The translations under genes were made by a program, and so were the position numbers. Shown piece by piece: positions 9,131 to 18,311 of a DNA stretch of 64,000 bases. Numbering within the stretch: the stretch's first letter is position 1; each line of letters begins with the position of its first letter. Below the pieces are notes generated by a model that made no database searches, was not told where the DNA came from, and worked only from the letters and a program-made list of their open reading frames with translations. The stretch is from Alistipes sp. (GTDB taxonomy: Bacteria; Bacteroidota; Bacteroidia; Bacteroidales; Rikenellaceae), in assembly GCA_017379015.1 (NCBI GenBank), contig JAFNXN010000004.1:62001-126000 (forward strand), written 5' to 3'.

Positions 9131-9775
9131 CTACTCTCCACCCAACGTATCTGGCGATGGAATATTGCCGAAATATCGATCAAAACATGAGTCAATAATC
9201 TCAATTCCACGCACCGTACACAAACCTCTGATAAATATGACGAGCGAGTAGGACATAAGCGAGATCATCTTCATCGAGTCCTGCATCTGGTCGCGATCGT
9301 AAATCATGATACCCTGAACGCTATCTCGAATTACACGCACCACAAAGTCGCAGTCTGATGTTGAGGTGAAGTAGCCTTGACAGACACAATCACGAATCCA
9401 CCCTCTAATATCGTCAGCCGACCCGCTTTGGGCATCCGCCTCAAGTCGGTCATATACCTTGGGATAGAAACGCTTCAGATTACGCCTTAGACGGCTGACT
9501 GTAGGCGCATTAATAATCATCTCGCGCAGGTTGTAGATCATCACCTCCAAGACATTGTCGATGGCGGCAATACTCTCCAGACGACGCTCACGACACAGCA
9601 ACGTATAGTGGCGGATACTCAGATATAGAAGTTCCTCCTTGTCGTTAAATATCTCGTATAGGGTTCGCTTCGATATGCCCAGCTCACGCGCTATATCATC
9701 CATGCGCACAGCCTTAATGCCATGATTGATAAACATCATGGCAGCGTGTTCAATTATTGCTTGCTTCTGAGACAT
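9131..9775 (-). CDS. TetR/AcrR family transcriptional regulator
   Basis: The ATG at 9775 (MSQKQAI...) is preferred to an in-frame TTG at 9787 because GGAG lies just upstream of it. The 214-residue protein has an N-terminal TetR helix-turn-helix, with conserved elements FINHGIKAVRMDDIA, ELGISKRTLYEIF and NDKEEL. The C-terminal ligand-binding region is all-alpha and not recognisable to a specific ligand. It is the first gene of the efflux operon, 75 bases before the TolC-like gene, so it probably represses this operon and itself. A TATCTTTG promoter lies about 48 bases upstream of its start. Confidence 0.9.
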   Translation of the reverse strand: MSQKQAIIEHAAMMFINHGIKAVRMDDIARELGISKRTLYEIFNDKEELLYLSIRHYTLLCRERRLESIAAIDNVLEVMIYNLREMIINAPTVSRLRRNLKRFYPKVYDRLEADAQSGSADDIRGWIRDCVCQGYFTSTSDCDFVVRVIRDSVQGIMIYDRDQMQDSMKMISLMSYSLVIFIRGLCTVRGIEIIDSCFDRYFGNIPSPDTLGGE

Positions 9776-9822
9776 CTTTAACTCCAATTTTAAAGCACTA
9801 TTATGCTAATATAAATCGGGGG

Positions 9823-9830
9823 CAAAGATA
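9823..9830 (-). promoter_or_regulatory. -7 promoter box for the efflux operon
   Basis: The minus strand reads TATCTTTG about 48 bases upstream of the TetR gene start. It is the only consensus -7 box seen ahead of the five-gene efflux operon. Confidence 0.6.
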
Positions 9831-10017
9831 TGTAAAAAACTTTAGAAACAAAAAAAGTTTTCAAAATTTTCTCATATAGATCTAAGAAAAGAGAACATAG
9901 ATTAGATTTCTAGTCGTAACCTACGACAAATTAGCTCTCTACCCCACCACAAGAGATAACAAACAAGGTTGACTAATCTACTTTTTAGCCATACCCATAG
10001 CTTTTTTTGTTCGGGAA

Positions 10018-10130
10018 TTTAAGGAACTTAAGGAAGTTAATGACGTTTGGGAAGTCTGTCTGCGCCCTCCTTAAACTCCCTAATCTCCTTGATCTCCCTA
10101 ACGTCCGCAGACGACCTCTTGTCTTGGAAA
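10018..10130. repeat. Purine-rich GGAA-TTA periodic repeat with imperfect inverted partner
   Basis: The stretch 10018-10062 repeats a unit like GGAACTTAA / GGAAGTTAA every 9-10 bases. The stretch 10065-10104 is built of the complementary unit (CTCCTTAAACTCCCTAAT and so on), so the two halves could form a long imperfect hairpin. Similar motifs recur near 45207 and 59179. The interval 9776-10255 holds this repeat, a promoter and a terminator, and no convincing gene. Confidence 0.55.
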
Positions 10131-10165
10131 TTTCTTGATAGAAGGTTATAGATACAACACTCGGC

Positions 10166-10219
10166 AAAAATGCCACCGATGGGTAGTACTTGGAGGTACG
10201 TCCCATTGGTGGCATTTTT
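10166..10219. terminator. Strong hairpin terminator downstream of the acyl-CoA synthetase gene
   Basis: AAAAATGCCACCgATGGG pairs with CCCATtGGTGGCATTTTTT around a loop that itself contains paired GTAC sequences. T-runs are present on both strands, so it can act in both directions; its position suggests it ends the minus-strand synthetase transcript. Confidence 0.75.
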
Positions 10220-10255
10220 TGTTAGGGGCCGCAATCGACCCCTTATCACAACAAA

Positions 10256-12175
10256 TTATCCTATGAGTTTAGCTATAGAATTAAGATTACGCTCATTGTC
10301 AATCGCCTTGCCCTCAGCAGTATATGCATGAGCAATGGCATCAGCAAAGTGCTTCTCAACCTTGTTGCGGACAACCTTCATGGTGCTGTTCACAAGACCA
10401 TTCTGCTCGGTGAATGCCTCATCGGCAAGAGCTACCACAGCTGGCACCCAACGATCAGGGAACTCATCGGCATAAGCACCACCCGAACGATACTTAGCAA
10501 CCTCGGCTGCGATAATCTGTGCCGCCTCCTTAGCACGCGCATCGCCCTTAATGCCACGCGCATCGAGCTCGCGGTTAAGGTTCTCCTTAGAGCCAACGAC
10601 AAGGGCAATGGTATATGGATTCTGGTTGTTGTAGATCATGATCTGATCGATGAATGGCGACTTATCGACCATCGCCTCCTCCATACCCTCGGGGCTATAC
10701 TTCTCGCCATCTGACGAAATTAGAAGACTTTTGAAACGACCCAATACGTAGAGGAAGTTATCCTTACCCATATAACCCATATCGCCAGTATAGAGCCATC
10801 CGTCACGTACGGTATCAGCCGTAGACTCGGGGTTCTTCCAGTAGCCAGCCATCACATTCTCGCCCTTGATGACGATCTCACCCTTCTCGCCACGAGGCAA
10901 CTCGCGACCCTCATCGTCGAGGATCTTGATCTCAAGAGGGCTTACTAGGCGACCCGATGAGCCGAAACGGTGGTTACCCTTCGATGGTGCATTTGTCGAG
11001 ATCACAGGCGTAGCCTCCGAAAGACCATAACCCTGGAACATAGGAATACCTATGGCGTAGAAGAATCGCTGAAGCTCGCTATCGAGCAGCGCACCACCAC
11101 CCACGAAGAACTGCAAATCGCCACCAAATGCCTCGCGCACCTTCGAGTAGATGATCTTATCGAAGAGTGCCACTAGAGGCTTCAACATCCAGCGCATTCC
11201 ATGACCCTTGGTATAGCCATCTGCCTGATAAGCATACGAGGTCTTAAGTGCAAACTTGAATAGTCGCTCAGTGGTCTTACCCTTTTTGCGAATTGTGGTC
11301 TCGATGCTCTTGCGGAAGTTCTTGGCAAGGGCTGGCACCGAGAGCAAGAAGTGAGGACGCACCTCCTTAATGTTGATAGGGATGTTCTTGAGCGTCTCCA
11401 TAGGCGTACGACCCACCTCAGTAGTTGCCACCGAAGCACCGCAAGCGATCATGATGTAGAAGCCCACAACATGAGCAAAGCAGTGGTCGAGAGGCAAGAT
11501 GATAAGAGTACGCCAAGTCGAAGGAATAGACATCACCGAGAGTGCCTGCTCGACATTTGCCGTATAGTTACGGTGAGTGAGCACAACGCCCTTAGGATCT
11601 GCCGTAGTACCCGAGGTATAGGTTATCGTAGCAATATCATCGTTCTTAAGATCTGCGCCAATAGCCATAAACTCTGCCTCGTGCTCAGCAAAGTACTCAT
11701 CACCACGCGCCTTAAGCTCGTCGAGAGTTATCTCGCCGTCGAGAAGCTCCTCTTTTGGCACACCCCAAACAACAACGTGCTTTAGGTCGCTAAGCTCCGA
11801 CACGATACGACGCACCTTAGGCAGCTGATTCTTCGACACGAAGATAAGCTTTACGTCGGCATGACGCAGACGGAACAACAGGTCGTTAGACTCCTCAAGC
11901 TTGATTGAGAGTGGCACACTAATAGCACCAGCATAAAGCAATCCAAGCTCAGAGATAATCCAGTTGTTGCATCCTTCAGCAAGGATTGAGATGCGGTCGT
12001 TACGTTCGATACCCAACGAAGCAAGGCCGGCACCCGTTCTGAGTGCTTCGGCCTTGGTTGTACTGTAAGATGTGGGCTCAAAACGTCCGTTGTGCTTCTC
12101 GAGAAGGAAATCCTTGGCACCATACTTTGATACCGACTCCTCAAAAAGATCAATAATCGTGCGTTTCATATTCAT
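10256..12175 (-). CDS. Long-chain acyl-CoA synthetase (AMP-forming)
   Basis: A 639-residue AMP-dependent synthetase/ligase that probably activates fatty acids to acyl-CoA in the cytoplasm. The ATP/AMP-binding P-loop motif is visible as ITYTSGTTADPKG, followed by the adenylate motif YGLSEATP and the hinge-region YTGDMGY and GRFK. Length matches bacterial FadD/FAA-type enzymes. Two ATGs lie two codons apart at the start (12175 and 12169), and the sequence does not decide between them. It appears to be monocistronic, with a strong terminator after it. The chain-length preference is unknown. No exact TAnnTTTG box was seen in the 40 bases upstream. Confidence 0.92.
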   Translation of the reverse strand: MNMKRTIIDLFEESVSKYGAKDFLLEKHNGRFEPTSYSTTKAEALRTGAGLASLGIERNDRISILAEGCNNWIISELGLLYAGAISVPLSIKLEESNDLLFRLRHADVKLIFVSKNQLPKVRRIVSELSDLKHVVVWGVPKEELLDGEITLDELKARGDEYFAEHEAEFMAIGADLKNDDIATITYTSGTTADPKGVVLTHRNYTANVEQALSVMSIPSTWRTLIILPLDHCFAHVVGFYIMIACGASVATTEVGRTPMETLKNIPINIKEVRPHFLLSVPALAKNFRKSIETTIRKKGKTTERLFKFALKTSYAYQADGYTKGHGMRWMLKPLVALFDKIIYSKVREAFGGDLQFFVGGGALLDSELQRFFYAIGIPMFQGYGLSEATPVISTNAPSKGNHRFGSSGRLVSPLEIKILDDEGRELPRGEKGEIVIKGENVMAGYWKNPESTADTVRDGWLYTGDMGYMGKDNFLYVLGRFKSLLISSDGEKYSPEGMEEAMVDKSPFIDQIMIYNNQNPYTIALVVGSKENLNRELDARGIKGDARAKEAAQIIAAEVAKYRSGGAYADEFPDRWVPAVVALADEAFTEQNGLVNSTMKVVRNKVEKHFADAIAHAYTAEGKAIDNERNLNSIAKLIG

Positions 12176-12216
12176 AAGTTTTGGTTAAACAATGGGGGAA
12201 AGGTATATTAACCTAA

Positions 12217-13596
12217 TTAAAGCTCAGGCATTGGCTCGCCATCGAGGTCGATGACATAGCACATCCAACCAGACATAGTGTTGGTGATGCCGAGCAACTT
12301 GCGACCATCAGCCGAAGCACCAACAGTGATAATACCCTCCTGAATATAGTTATATAGATCGATGCCGTGAACATCGAGCAACCAGTCGTAGAGAGGGGTC
12401 TGCTTCTCGATATCGCCCTTAAGATCAACTACATAAGATGTTGTTCCGAGATAGTAAGGGACATCGTTAAGGAATGCTATACCATCGTTGGTAACACATG
12501 TTGCTGAGCCCTGACCAGTCATTACGATAAGCTCATCTGCCTCGCGATCGTAGACAGCAGGCTGCTGAGCCTCGCCAAACTCGAAAGTCTTAGCAATACC
12601 GCATACATAGTTGCCACTTGGCGAGAAACGGCTCTGACCATCTCCAAACGATAGCACTGGGTTATACTCAGCATCATACTCATACTTGAGGGTTGTGAAC
12701 TCAGAGTACTCATCCTCCCACAAAACTACGGTAGATGGGCCTGTAGCCTGCAAATATCCAATAATACTGCGATCTGGAGCAACGCCACATAGAGATAGGG
12801 CAACAACCTCATAAGGTATTGTACCCATAGTAGGAACTGTTACACGATCCTTGATAGCGTCGTAGCAGAATGGTACGCACTGACCATAAGTCATATAGTA
12901 GTAGCTGTTAGCGTCGTACTCCCACCACCAGCCGACCATGTACTCACCATCAGGAGTGATGCTCATAAGGCTGCTCATGTTAGATGTGGTAAGCTCCGAG
13001 AGGTCGATCTTAGATACAACACCATTATTCCAAATGGCAGCCTCACCATCCATAGAGTCGCCATAGTAAGCACCAACGCCAACACCTTCATCTGATACAT
13101 CCGAGATCTCAAAGTTCTCAGCCATAACCACCTCATCGGTATTAAGGTCGATGATCATACCCTGATGATCAAAACCACCTACTACCCAACGGCCATTATC
13201 CGAGATTGCTGTTGCCGAAGCATTATTCTGTGGATACCACTCACGGTATACTGGCACTACGCGCTGACCAATTGTCACACGCTTCTCTGCCACCTCAGAG
13301 CTCTTTGCAGCATCAGCAGCAACTGCCTGAAGCTTAACGGTGTACTCCTTATCGTAGCTAAGATCTGAGAAACGACAGATAGTCTTATCTGTTCTCTCGG
13401 GCTCGTTGTTGTTGAGTGTCACCTCATAGTATGCAGCACCAGCAACTACGTCCCATGTTACAATAATTGTGTTAGCCTCCACCTTGCAGGTGAAGGTAGG
13501 CGTGGCAAGCTTGCCATCCTCAACAGGAATCTTCTCGCAGCTGAGGGCAAAGAGTGCCACAAAAGCGACTGCGAGTGATGTAAAAATGTTCTTCAT
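12217..13596 (-). CDS. Lipoprotein with fibronectin type III-like and beta-propeller-like regions
   Basis: I choose ATG 13596, which gives the lipoprotein signal MKNIFTSLAVAFVALFALSC (lipidated Cys20) and 459 residues. Residues about 28-110 read like one fibronectin type III domain (TFTCKVEANTIIVTWDVV, then YYEVTLNN). The rest consists of repeated blades of the kind GRWVVGG, GEYMVGWW, RSIIGYL and NYVCGIA, resembling HAF-type or WD-like propeller repeats. This suggests a surface or periplasmic binding protein rather than an enzyme. It is divergent from the GH13 lipoprotein gene with 355 bases between, so a shared role in glycan handling is possible but unproven. The family was not recognised by name. 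Confidence 0.7.
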   Translation of the reverse strand: MKNIFTSLAVAFVALFALSCEKIPVEDGKLATPTFTCKVEANTIIVTWDVVAGAAYYEVTLNNNEPERTDKTICRFSDLSYDKEYTVKLQAVAADAAKSSEVAEKRVTIGQRVVPVYREWYPQNNASATAISDNGRWVVGGFDHQGMIIDLNTDEVVMAENFEISDVSDEGVGVGAYYGDSMDGEAAIWNNGVVSKIDLSELTTSNMSSLMSITPDGEYMVGWWWEYDANSYYYMTYGQCVPFCYDAIKDRVTVPTMGTIPYEVVALSLCGVAPDRSIIGYLQATGPSTVVLWEDEYSEFTTLKYEYDAEYNPVLSFGDGQSRFSPSGNYVCGIAKTFEFGEAQQPAVYDREADELIVMTGQGSATCVTNDGIAFLNDVPYYLGTTSYVVDLKGDIEKQTPLYDWLLDVHGIDLYNYIQEGIITVGASADGRKLLGITNTMSGWMCYVIDLDGEPMPEL

Positions 13597-13659
13597 AAAT
13601 ATCATGTGTGTAAAAAATTAGTTGTCAAAAAATACACATTGTGTCCGTAAATATCACGG

Positions 13660-13667
13660 CAAAGATA
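13660..13667 (-). promoter_or_regulatory. -7 promoter box for the propeller lipoprotein gene
   Basis: The minus strand reads TATCTTTG, 63 bases upstream of the start codon at 13596. Confidence 0.55.
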
Positions 13668-13855
13668 CACAAATATTTCGTTGTAACAACTTTTCGCTCC
13701 GACATTTATACATAAGTACGACATACTTCTTGCATATTTACTATTTTGCCACAACCGTTCAAGCGACTCATCGTCGCACTACGCCCACTCATAGTCTAAA
13801 TTCGTCCATTTAGCATTTATTTCGAGTTTGGTTTCATCTTCAGAGTATTTTATAC

Positions 13856-13863
13856 TAACTTTG
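13856..13863 (+). promoter_or_regulatory. -7 promoter box for the GH13 gene
   Basis: TAACTTTG matches TAnnTTTG, 88 bases before ATG 13952. A TTTG lies at 13827-13830, a few bases further upstream than the usual -33 spacing. Confidence 0.55.
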
Positions 13864-13951
13864 CAACGACTTATGTATGTATGCGCACCGCGCGCGAAGA
13901 TTTTAACACTTTAGTCTGCAATTAAAGTTAACAACTAAACAATACACACAA

Positions 13952-16534
13952 ATGAAAACACTACGTCTTTTGATGATGGCACTTATGGTGGTACTTACCG
14001 CCGTGAATTGCGCCCCAGACTACGGTATCATTGTACCACCAAACCACACTGACAATGGCTCCGACGATGGTTCCGACGATGGTTCCGACGAGAAACCCAA
14101 GCCAGACGATCCTAAGCCCGGTCCAGTGAACCCAGAGGACTACCCTCTAATCTCGACCGACCCTGCCTTCGTAACAGAGAATATGACCGAGGATGTAATC
14201 GTGATCCTAAACACCAAGGGAACTGCGGCAGAGGGCTTCACAGGCGAGTTGTATGCCCACACAGGCGTGCTCACAACAGCGAGTGCCTCAACTGGCGACT
14301 GGAAGCATGTGCTTGCAAGCTGGGGAACTAATATCCCTGAGTGCAAACTAGAGCGTGTCGACACCAACCTTTGGCACTACATCATCAAGGGTGGTCCACG
14401 TGCTCACTACGGCGTTACAGCTGGCGAGACAATAACCCACCTTGCCTTCGTATTCCGTTCGTCGGACAACAAGATCGAGGTTAAGGATAATGGTGCTGAC
14501 ATCTTCATCGAGCTCGCTAAGGAGGGTATGTCGGTAAAGATTATCAACCCAGCACACGGCTCAATGCTCACAGTAGGCAACGAGTATAACGTGCAGGTGA
14601 ACCAGAAGGGTGCTACAAACCTCCAGCTATTTAAGAACGACCAGGAGGTTGCTGTAACCGCTAACGAGACACTTAGCTACACCTATATCCCTACTGAGCC
14701 AGAGGATGTGGTATTCAAGGCGGTAGCAACCAACGGTACAGAGAGCGTTGAGGATAGCATCAGCGTTTCAGTGCTTGGCACAACAGAGAGTGCTCCACGT
14801 CCTGCAGGCGCAGAGAACGGCGTGACAATCAATGGCAACGAGGCTACATTTGTACTCTTCGCACCAGGCAAGGAGTCGGTAATCCTTCTTGGCGACTTCA
14901 ACGACTATGCCCCATCGAACAAGTATCTCATGAAGCGCGATGGCGACTACTTCTGGACTACGGTATCTGGCCTTCAGGAGGGTGTTGAGTATGGCTACCA
15001 GTACTTCGTTGATGGCAACATCAAGATTGGCGATCCATACGCAACAAAGATCCTTGACCCATGGAACGACAAGTGGATAAGCTCAACAACATATCCAAAC
15101 CTCAAGCCATACCCTGCTAACTACACAACAGATGTTGTTTCGGTATTTGAGATCAACCCAACAGAGTATCAGTGGACAGCAACATCGTACGACCGTCCTG
15201 CAGAGAACTCACTCGCCATCTACGAGCTTCTAATCCGCGACTTCACCACCGAGGGTACTATCGACGCGGTGACAGCAAAGCTTGACTACCTTGAGACGCT
15301 CGGCATCAACGCCATCGAGCTTATGCCTATTCAGGAGTTCGACGGCAACGACTCATGGGGCTACAACCCTTGCTACTACTTTGCTACAGACAAGGCCTAC
15401 GGTACTGAGGAGGCATACAAGCGATTTATCGACGAGTGCCACAAGCGCGACATCGCCGTTATTGTCGACGTGGTATTCAACCACGCAACAGGCCTTATGC
15501 CTTACGCCAAGATGTGGTGGAACGCAAGTACTAATAAGACCGCTGCCGACAACCCATTCTTCAATGTTGACGCACCACACAACTATAGCGTGTTCCACGA
15601 CTTCAAGCACACATACGCCGAGACAGTAAACTACTTCGACGCAGTGCTCGAGTATTGGTTGGAGGAGTTCCAGGTGGATGGTTTCCGCTTCGACCTCACC
15701 AAGGGCTTGGTTCAGAATCCTGGCGACTACAATGCTGGTGGCTACTCGGCTCAGCGTATCGGCATCTTGAAGCACTATGCCGAGACCATCCGCGCTGTCG
15801 ACCAGGATGCTTATATCATCTTTGAGCACTTCTGCGACCAGAGAGAGGAGAGCGAACTTTACGAATCGGTAGGTGCTCTCTGCTGGAACAACAACCAGAT
15901 GAATGGTTACATGGAGAGTGTCATGGGCTGGACTGGAAGTAACAAGAGTAGCTTCGCTGACTTCAAGCGTGGTCGCATCAACAACATCGAGACCCACGAT
16001 GAGGAGCGCGTGGCATACAAGGCAATCACCTACGGCGATAGCTACATCAAGAGCAACTGGGCAGTTATTTCAAAGCGTCTACAGGCTGTCTACGCATTCC
16101 ACTTCCTCACTCCATATCCTAAGATGATGTGGCAGTTTGGCGAGCTTGGCTACGACATCTCTATCGAGTATAACGGCCGCACAGGCAAGAAGCCTGTTCA
16201 TTGGGACTACCTCAATGATGCTAACCGCAAGGCTATCTACGATGCTCTATCGAAGATCATCACTTGGCGTACCGACCACGAGGACTTCTACGGTCAGGAC
16301 AACCTCCCAGTACGCACATGGTATGTTGGCGACAACAACATGTCGGGCAAGGTGCTTGTGTTGGATAAGGTTATCGTTGTGGCAAACTTCACTAACTCTC
16401 AGTCGACAACCAATGTTAGCGTCCCAGCCACTGGCGAGTGGACCAACCTCCTCACTGGCGAGAAGCTAACGCTTGGCTCAAGCTACAGCTGCACACTTGC
16501 TGCAAGCGACTACATTGTGCTTGTTAAGGAGTAG
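13952..16534 (+). CDS. GH13 alpha-amylase-family lipoprotein with CBM48-like domain
   Basis: This 860-residue lipoprotein has signal MKTLRLLMMALMVVLTAVNC (Cys20) and then an Asp/Ser/Pro-rich linker built on a repeated 12-base unit. Residues about 50-285 contain domains I do not recognise. Residues about 289-375 look like an isoamylase-type N-terminal domain (CBM48; LLGDFNDY, GYQYFVDG). The GH13 barrel follows with all conserved regions: D506-VVFNH, GFRFD581 (nucleophile), E625 (acid/base, IIFEH) and H682-D683. All catalytic residues are therefore present. A small beta-sandwich closes the protein. It is expected to act on alpha-glucans such as starch or glycogen at the cell surface. No SusC/SusD pair lies nearby, so it is not part of a classical utilisation locus in this window. 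Confidence 0.92.
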   Translation: MKTLRLLMMALMVVLTAVNCAPDYGIIVPPNHTDNGSDDGSDDGSDEKPKPDDPKPGPVNPEDYPLISTDPAFVTENMTEDVIVILNTKGTAAEGFTGELYAHTGVLTTASASTGDWKHVLASWGTNIPECKLERVDTNLWHYIIKGGPRAHYGVTAGETITHLAFVFRSSDNKIEVKDNGADIFIELAKEGMSVKIINPAHGSMLTVGNEYNVQVNQKGATNLQLFKNDQEVAVTANETLSYTYIPTEPEDVVFKAVATNGTESVEDSISVSVLGTTESAPRPAGAENGVTINGNEATFVLFAPGKESVILLGDFNDYAPSNKYLMKRDGDYFWTTVSGLQEGVEYGYQYFVDGNIKIGDPYATKILDPWNDKWISSTTYPNLKPYPANYTTDVVSVFEINPTEYQWTATSYDRPAENSLAIYELLIRDFTTEGTIDAVTAKLDYLETLGINAIELMPIQEFDGNDSWGYNPCYYFATDKAYGTEEAYKRFIDECHKRDIAVIVDVVFNHATGLMPYAKMWWNASTNKTAADNPFFNVDAPHNYSVFHDFKHTYAETVNYFDAVLEYWLEEFQVDGFRFDLTKGLVQNPGDYNAGGYSAQRIGILKHYAETIRAVDQDAYIIFEHFCDQREESELYESVGALCWNNNQMNGYMESVMGWTGSNKSSFADFKRGRINNIETHDEERVAYKAITYGDSYIKSNWAVISKRLQAVYAFHFLTPYPKMMWQFGELGYDISIEYNGRTGKKPVHWDYLNDANRKAIYDALSKIITWRTDHEDFYGQDNLPVRTWYVGDNNMSGKVLVLDKVIVVANFTNSQSTTNVSVPATGEWTNLLTGEKLTLGSSYSCTLAASDYIVLVKE

Positions 16535-16549
16535 CGATAGTTAACCTAT

Positions 16550-16599
16550 AAAAAGAGCAATGGGCTGCCCTCGTAAGAGAACAGCCCATTGCTCTTTTT
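16550..16599. terminator. Bidirectional terminator between convergent genes
   Basis: AAAAAGAGCAATGGGCTG and CAGCCCATTGCTCTTTTT form a perfect 18-base stem around a 14-base loop. The T-run on each strand suits the convergent GH13 (+) and Sel1-repeat (-) genes. Confidence 0.9.
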
Positions 16600-16614
16600 G
16601 TCTACACTCGTTTT

Positions 16615-17997
16615 CTATCCAATCCAATTGCCCTGCACATCCACAAAACGTACAAAGACCTTTTGGTTCATCGTGCGCACCTGCTGCTCGCCACTGAGCA
16701 GCAAATAGTTTAAGCTACCCTCAAGATAGGTCTCGTAGTGGTTGACACGCACACTCTGGCGCAAAACGATATCGCCACCATAAAGCACTGTGCCATCTTC
16801 GAGCTCCGTAACCTCAGATGCTACAATCTCCATTTCGCCACGTGGCTGCACATAGCCATTTAGCGGACTTAGCTCCAAAGAGATTGGCTTCTCGCCGGGT
16901 AGAGAGCTAATAACAGTGCCCTCAGGAAGGGTAACACTCCACCGCACCTCATATACCTGCTGCTCGAGAAGCGTCGTCTTAACCACCCAGAGTAGCTGCT
17001 CGCTGCTTACAAACTCCTCGTTTGATGCAGCAACGTCATACCACTCCTGAGCTCTAACGAAGTTCTTTGACAGCTTGATGCCTCGACGATACCAGTCGGC
17101 AAGGAGTAGCTGTGCTGGTGCATAGCCATTCTCGGCAGAGGCCGCCAGGGCATACTCTGCGGTCATCGAGCGATAGGCACCATCGTTGCCCGCACGGCAG
17201 CGGTCCAAGGCGTAGAGGTAGCAAACGTATGCTGCCTGATCCATATCGAGGTAAGGCATCATCTCCTCCATCATCGCCAAACGGCTCCACGAACTGTTGT
17301 TCGACAGATATACTCGCGAGATATTGTTCTCGGTCATCACCTCCACAGCCTTCAACATAAATCGAGGCACACGTGTCTCATAATAGATAACCGCAGCTCG
17401 GCTCACATCGCGCTTAACATTAAAACCCTTGAGATAGAAGTCTGCGATCATCTCCATGATATTTGGCAACTCCCTGTAATGCACCTCCTTATCCCACTTA
17501 TCATAGGCCTTCTGCTCGTTTTTCTCGACACCCCAGCCGTTGTAGTAGCACATAGCCACACGATTTGTACAACGTTTACGCTCCTCTAACGAGCCATCCA
17601 TCGTACCTCTGACGTAGGTAGCAAAGGCATTTGCACTATCCATCACACCATCCCCGAGCACAGCACCATAGAGATACATGTCGCCAAGCTCAGCAAAGCC
17701 CTCTTCCCAGCCAAGGTCAAAACCGCGATTAAACATTATCTGAGCAATCTCTCCGTCACACTCTACGCCATAGCCATTCTTATACATGATAGCCATCAGA
17801 TAGCATGCCTCACCAAAACCTCCCTCGGCAGCAACATCAAGATATGTGAATGCCTCACAAAAATATTCGTTTGCTTGATCTACATACGACGATGAGAGAG
17901 CCTTCTGAAAGAGTGACTTTCCGATAGACATCTCGTCCTGAGCATAGGCAGCAACCGTAAGAAATAGTGCTGCGATAAGTGTAAAAATATACCTCAT
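16615..17997 (-). CDS. Sel1-repeat/tetratricopeptide-like secreted protein
   Basis: The start is placed at ATG 17997, which begins a clean signal peptide (MRYIFTLIAALFLTVAAYA then QDE), giving 460 residues; the longer frame adds nine codons with no function. The first two thirds contain Sel1-type repeats, seen as YLMAIMYKNGYGV, AELGDMYLYGAVLGDG, VAMCYYNGWGVEK and QLLLADWYRRGIKLSKN. The last 120 residues are beta-rich and not recognised. Sel1 repeats mediate protein-protein contact, so a periplasmic scaffold role is likely, but no partner is evident. It appears monocistronic with its own promoter and a shared terminator. Confidence 0.8.
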   Translation of the reverse strand: MRYIFTLIAALFLTVAAYAQDEMSIGKSLFQKALSSSYVDQANEYFCEAFTYLDVAAEGGFGEACYLMAIMYKNGYGVECDGEIAQIMFNRGFDLGWEEGFAELGDMYLYGAVLGDGVMDSANAFATYVRGTMDGSLEERKRCTNRVAMCYYNGWGVEKNEQKAYDKWDKEVHYRELPNIMEMIADFYLKGFNVKRDVSRAAVIYYETRVPRFMLKAVEVMTENNISRVYLSNNSSWSRLAMMEEMMPYLDMDQAAYVCYLYALDRCRAGNDGAYRSMTAEYALAASAENGYAPAQLLLADWYRRGIKLSKNFVRAQEWYDVAASNEEFVSSEQLLWVVKTTLLEQQVYEVRWSVTLPEGTVISSLPGEKPISLELSPLNGYVQPRGEMEIVASEVTELEDGTVLYGGDIVLRQSVRVNHYETYLEGSLNYLLLSGEQQVRTMNQKVFVRFVDVQGNWIG

Positions 17998-18037
17998 AAT
18001 ATCACATTTTAGTCTGTTATACATAATAAAAGTAGTA

Positions 18038-18045
18038 CAAATATA
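18038..18045 (-). promoter_or_regulatory. -7 promoter box for the Sel1-repeat gene
   Basis: The minus strand reads TATATTTG, 40 bases upstream of the start codon at 17997. Confidence 0.6.
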
Positions 18046-18090
18046 GGAACTTTTGAGATTAAAACAAATTAGATGGAGACGAGGAGTAAC

Positions 18091-18128
18091 AAAAAAGGCG
18101 ACTACACATCAAGCTGTGTAATCGCCTA
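18091..18128 (-). terminator. Terminator after tRNA-Met
   Basis: On the minus strand AGGCGATTACACA pairs with TGTGTAGTCGCCT (one G-T-type mismatch), followed by a run of six T. It begins four bases after the tRNA 3' end. Confidence 0.85.
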
Positions 18129-18131
18129 GAG

Positions 18132-18205
<74 letters not shown>

Positions 18206-18226
18206 AACAAATCATCATTCAGAGTG

Positions 18227-18234
18227 CAAATATA
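18227..18234 (-). promoter_or_regulatory. -7 promoter box for tRNA-Met
   Basis: The minus strand reads TATATTTG, 21 bases before the tRNA 5' end. Confidence 0.6.
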
Positions 18235-18311
18235 CGAAAAAAATTATAATTGTATAGCCATAGCCCGATTTTTTTTATAATTCTTCGCTTCTTGCCCCAT
18301 TTTGCACACCA

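Larger units (their letters stand above)
13606..13951. other. Divergent intergenic region between the lipoprotein and GH13 genes
   Basis: This 346-base interval holds a minus-strand TATCTTTG box (13660-13667) serving the lipoprotein and a plus-strand TAACTTTG box (13856-13863) serving the GH13 gene. The 13622-13813 open frame lacks homology signals and is not called. No clear operator or riboswitch was seen. Confidence 0.5.

Noticed and set aside
9027..9251. Plus-strand frame between the TolC-like and TetR genes
   Set aside because: It overlaps both real genes and has no supporting signal.
10037..10249. Two overlapping short frames between the TetR and synthetase genes
   Set aside because: They cover the periodic repeat and the terminator hairpin, and encode no recognisable protein.
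15353..15997. 214-residue minus-strand frame inside the GH13 gene
   Set aside because: The plus-strand frame has all GH13 catalytic motifs, so this is a shadow.
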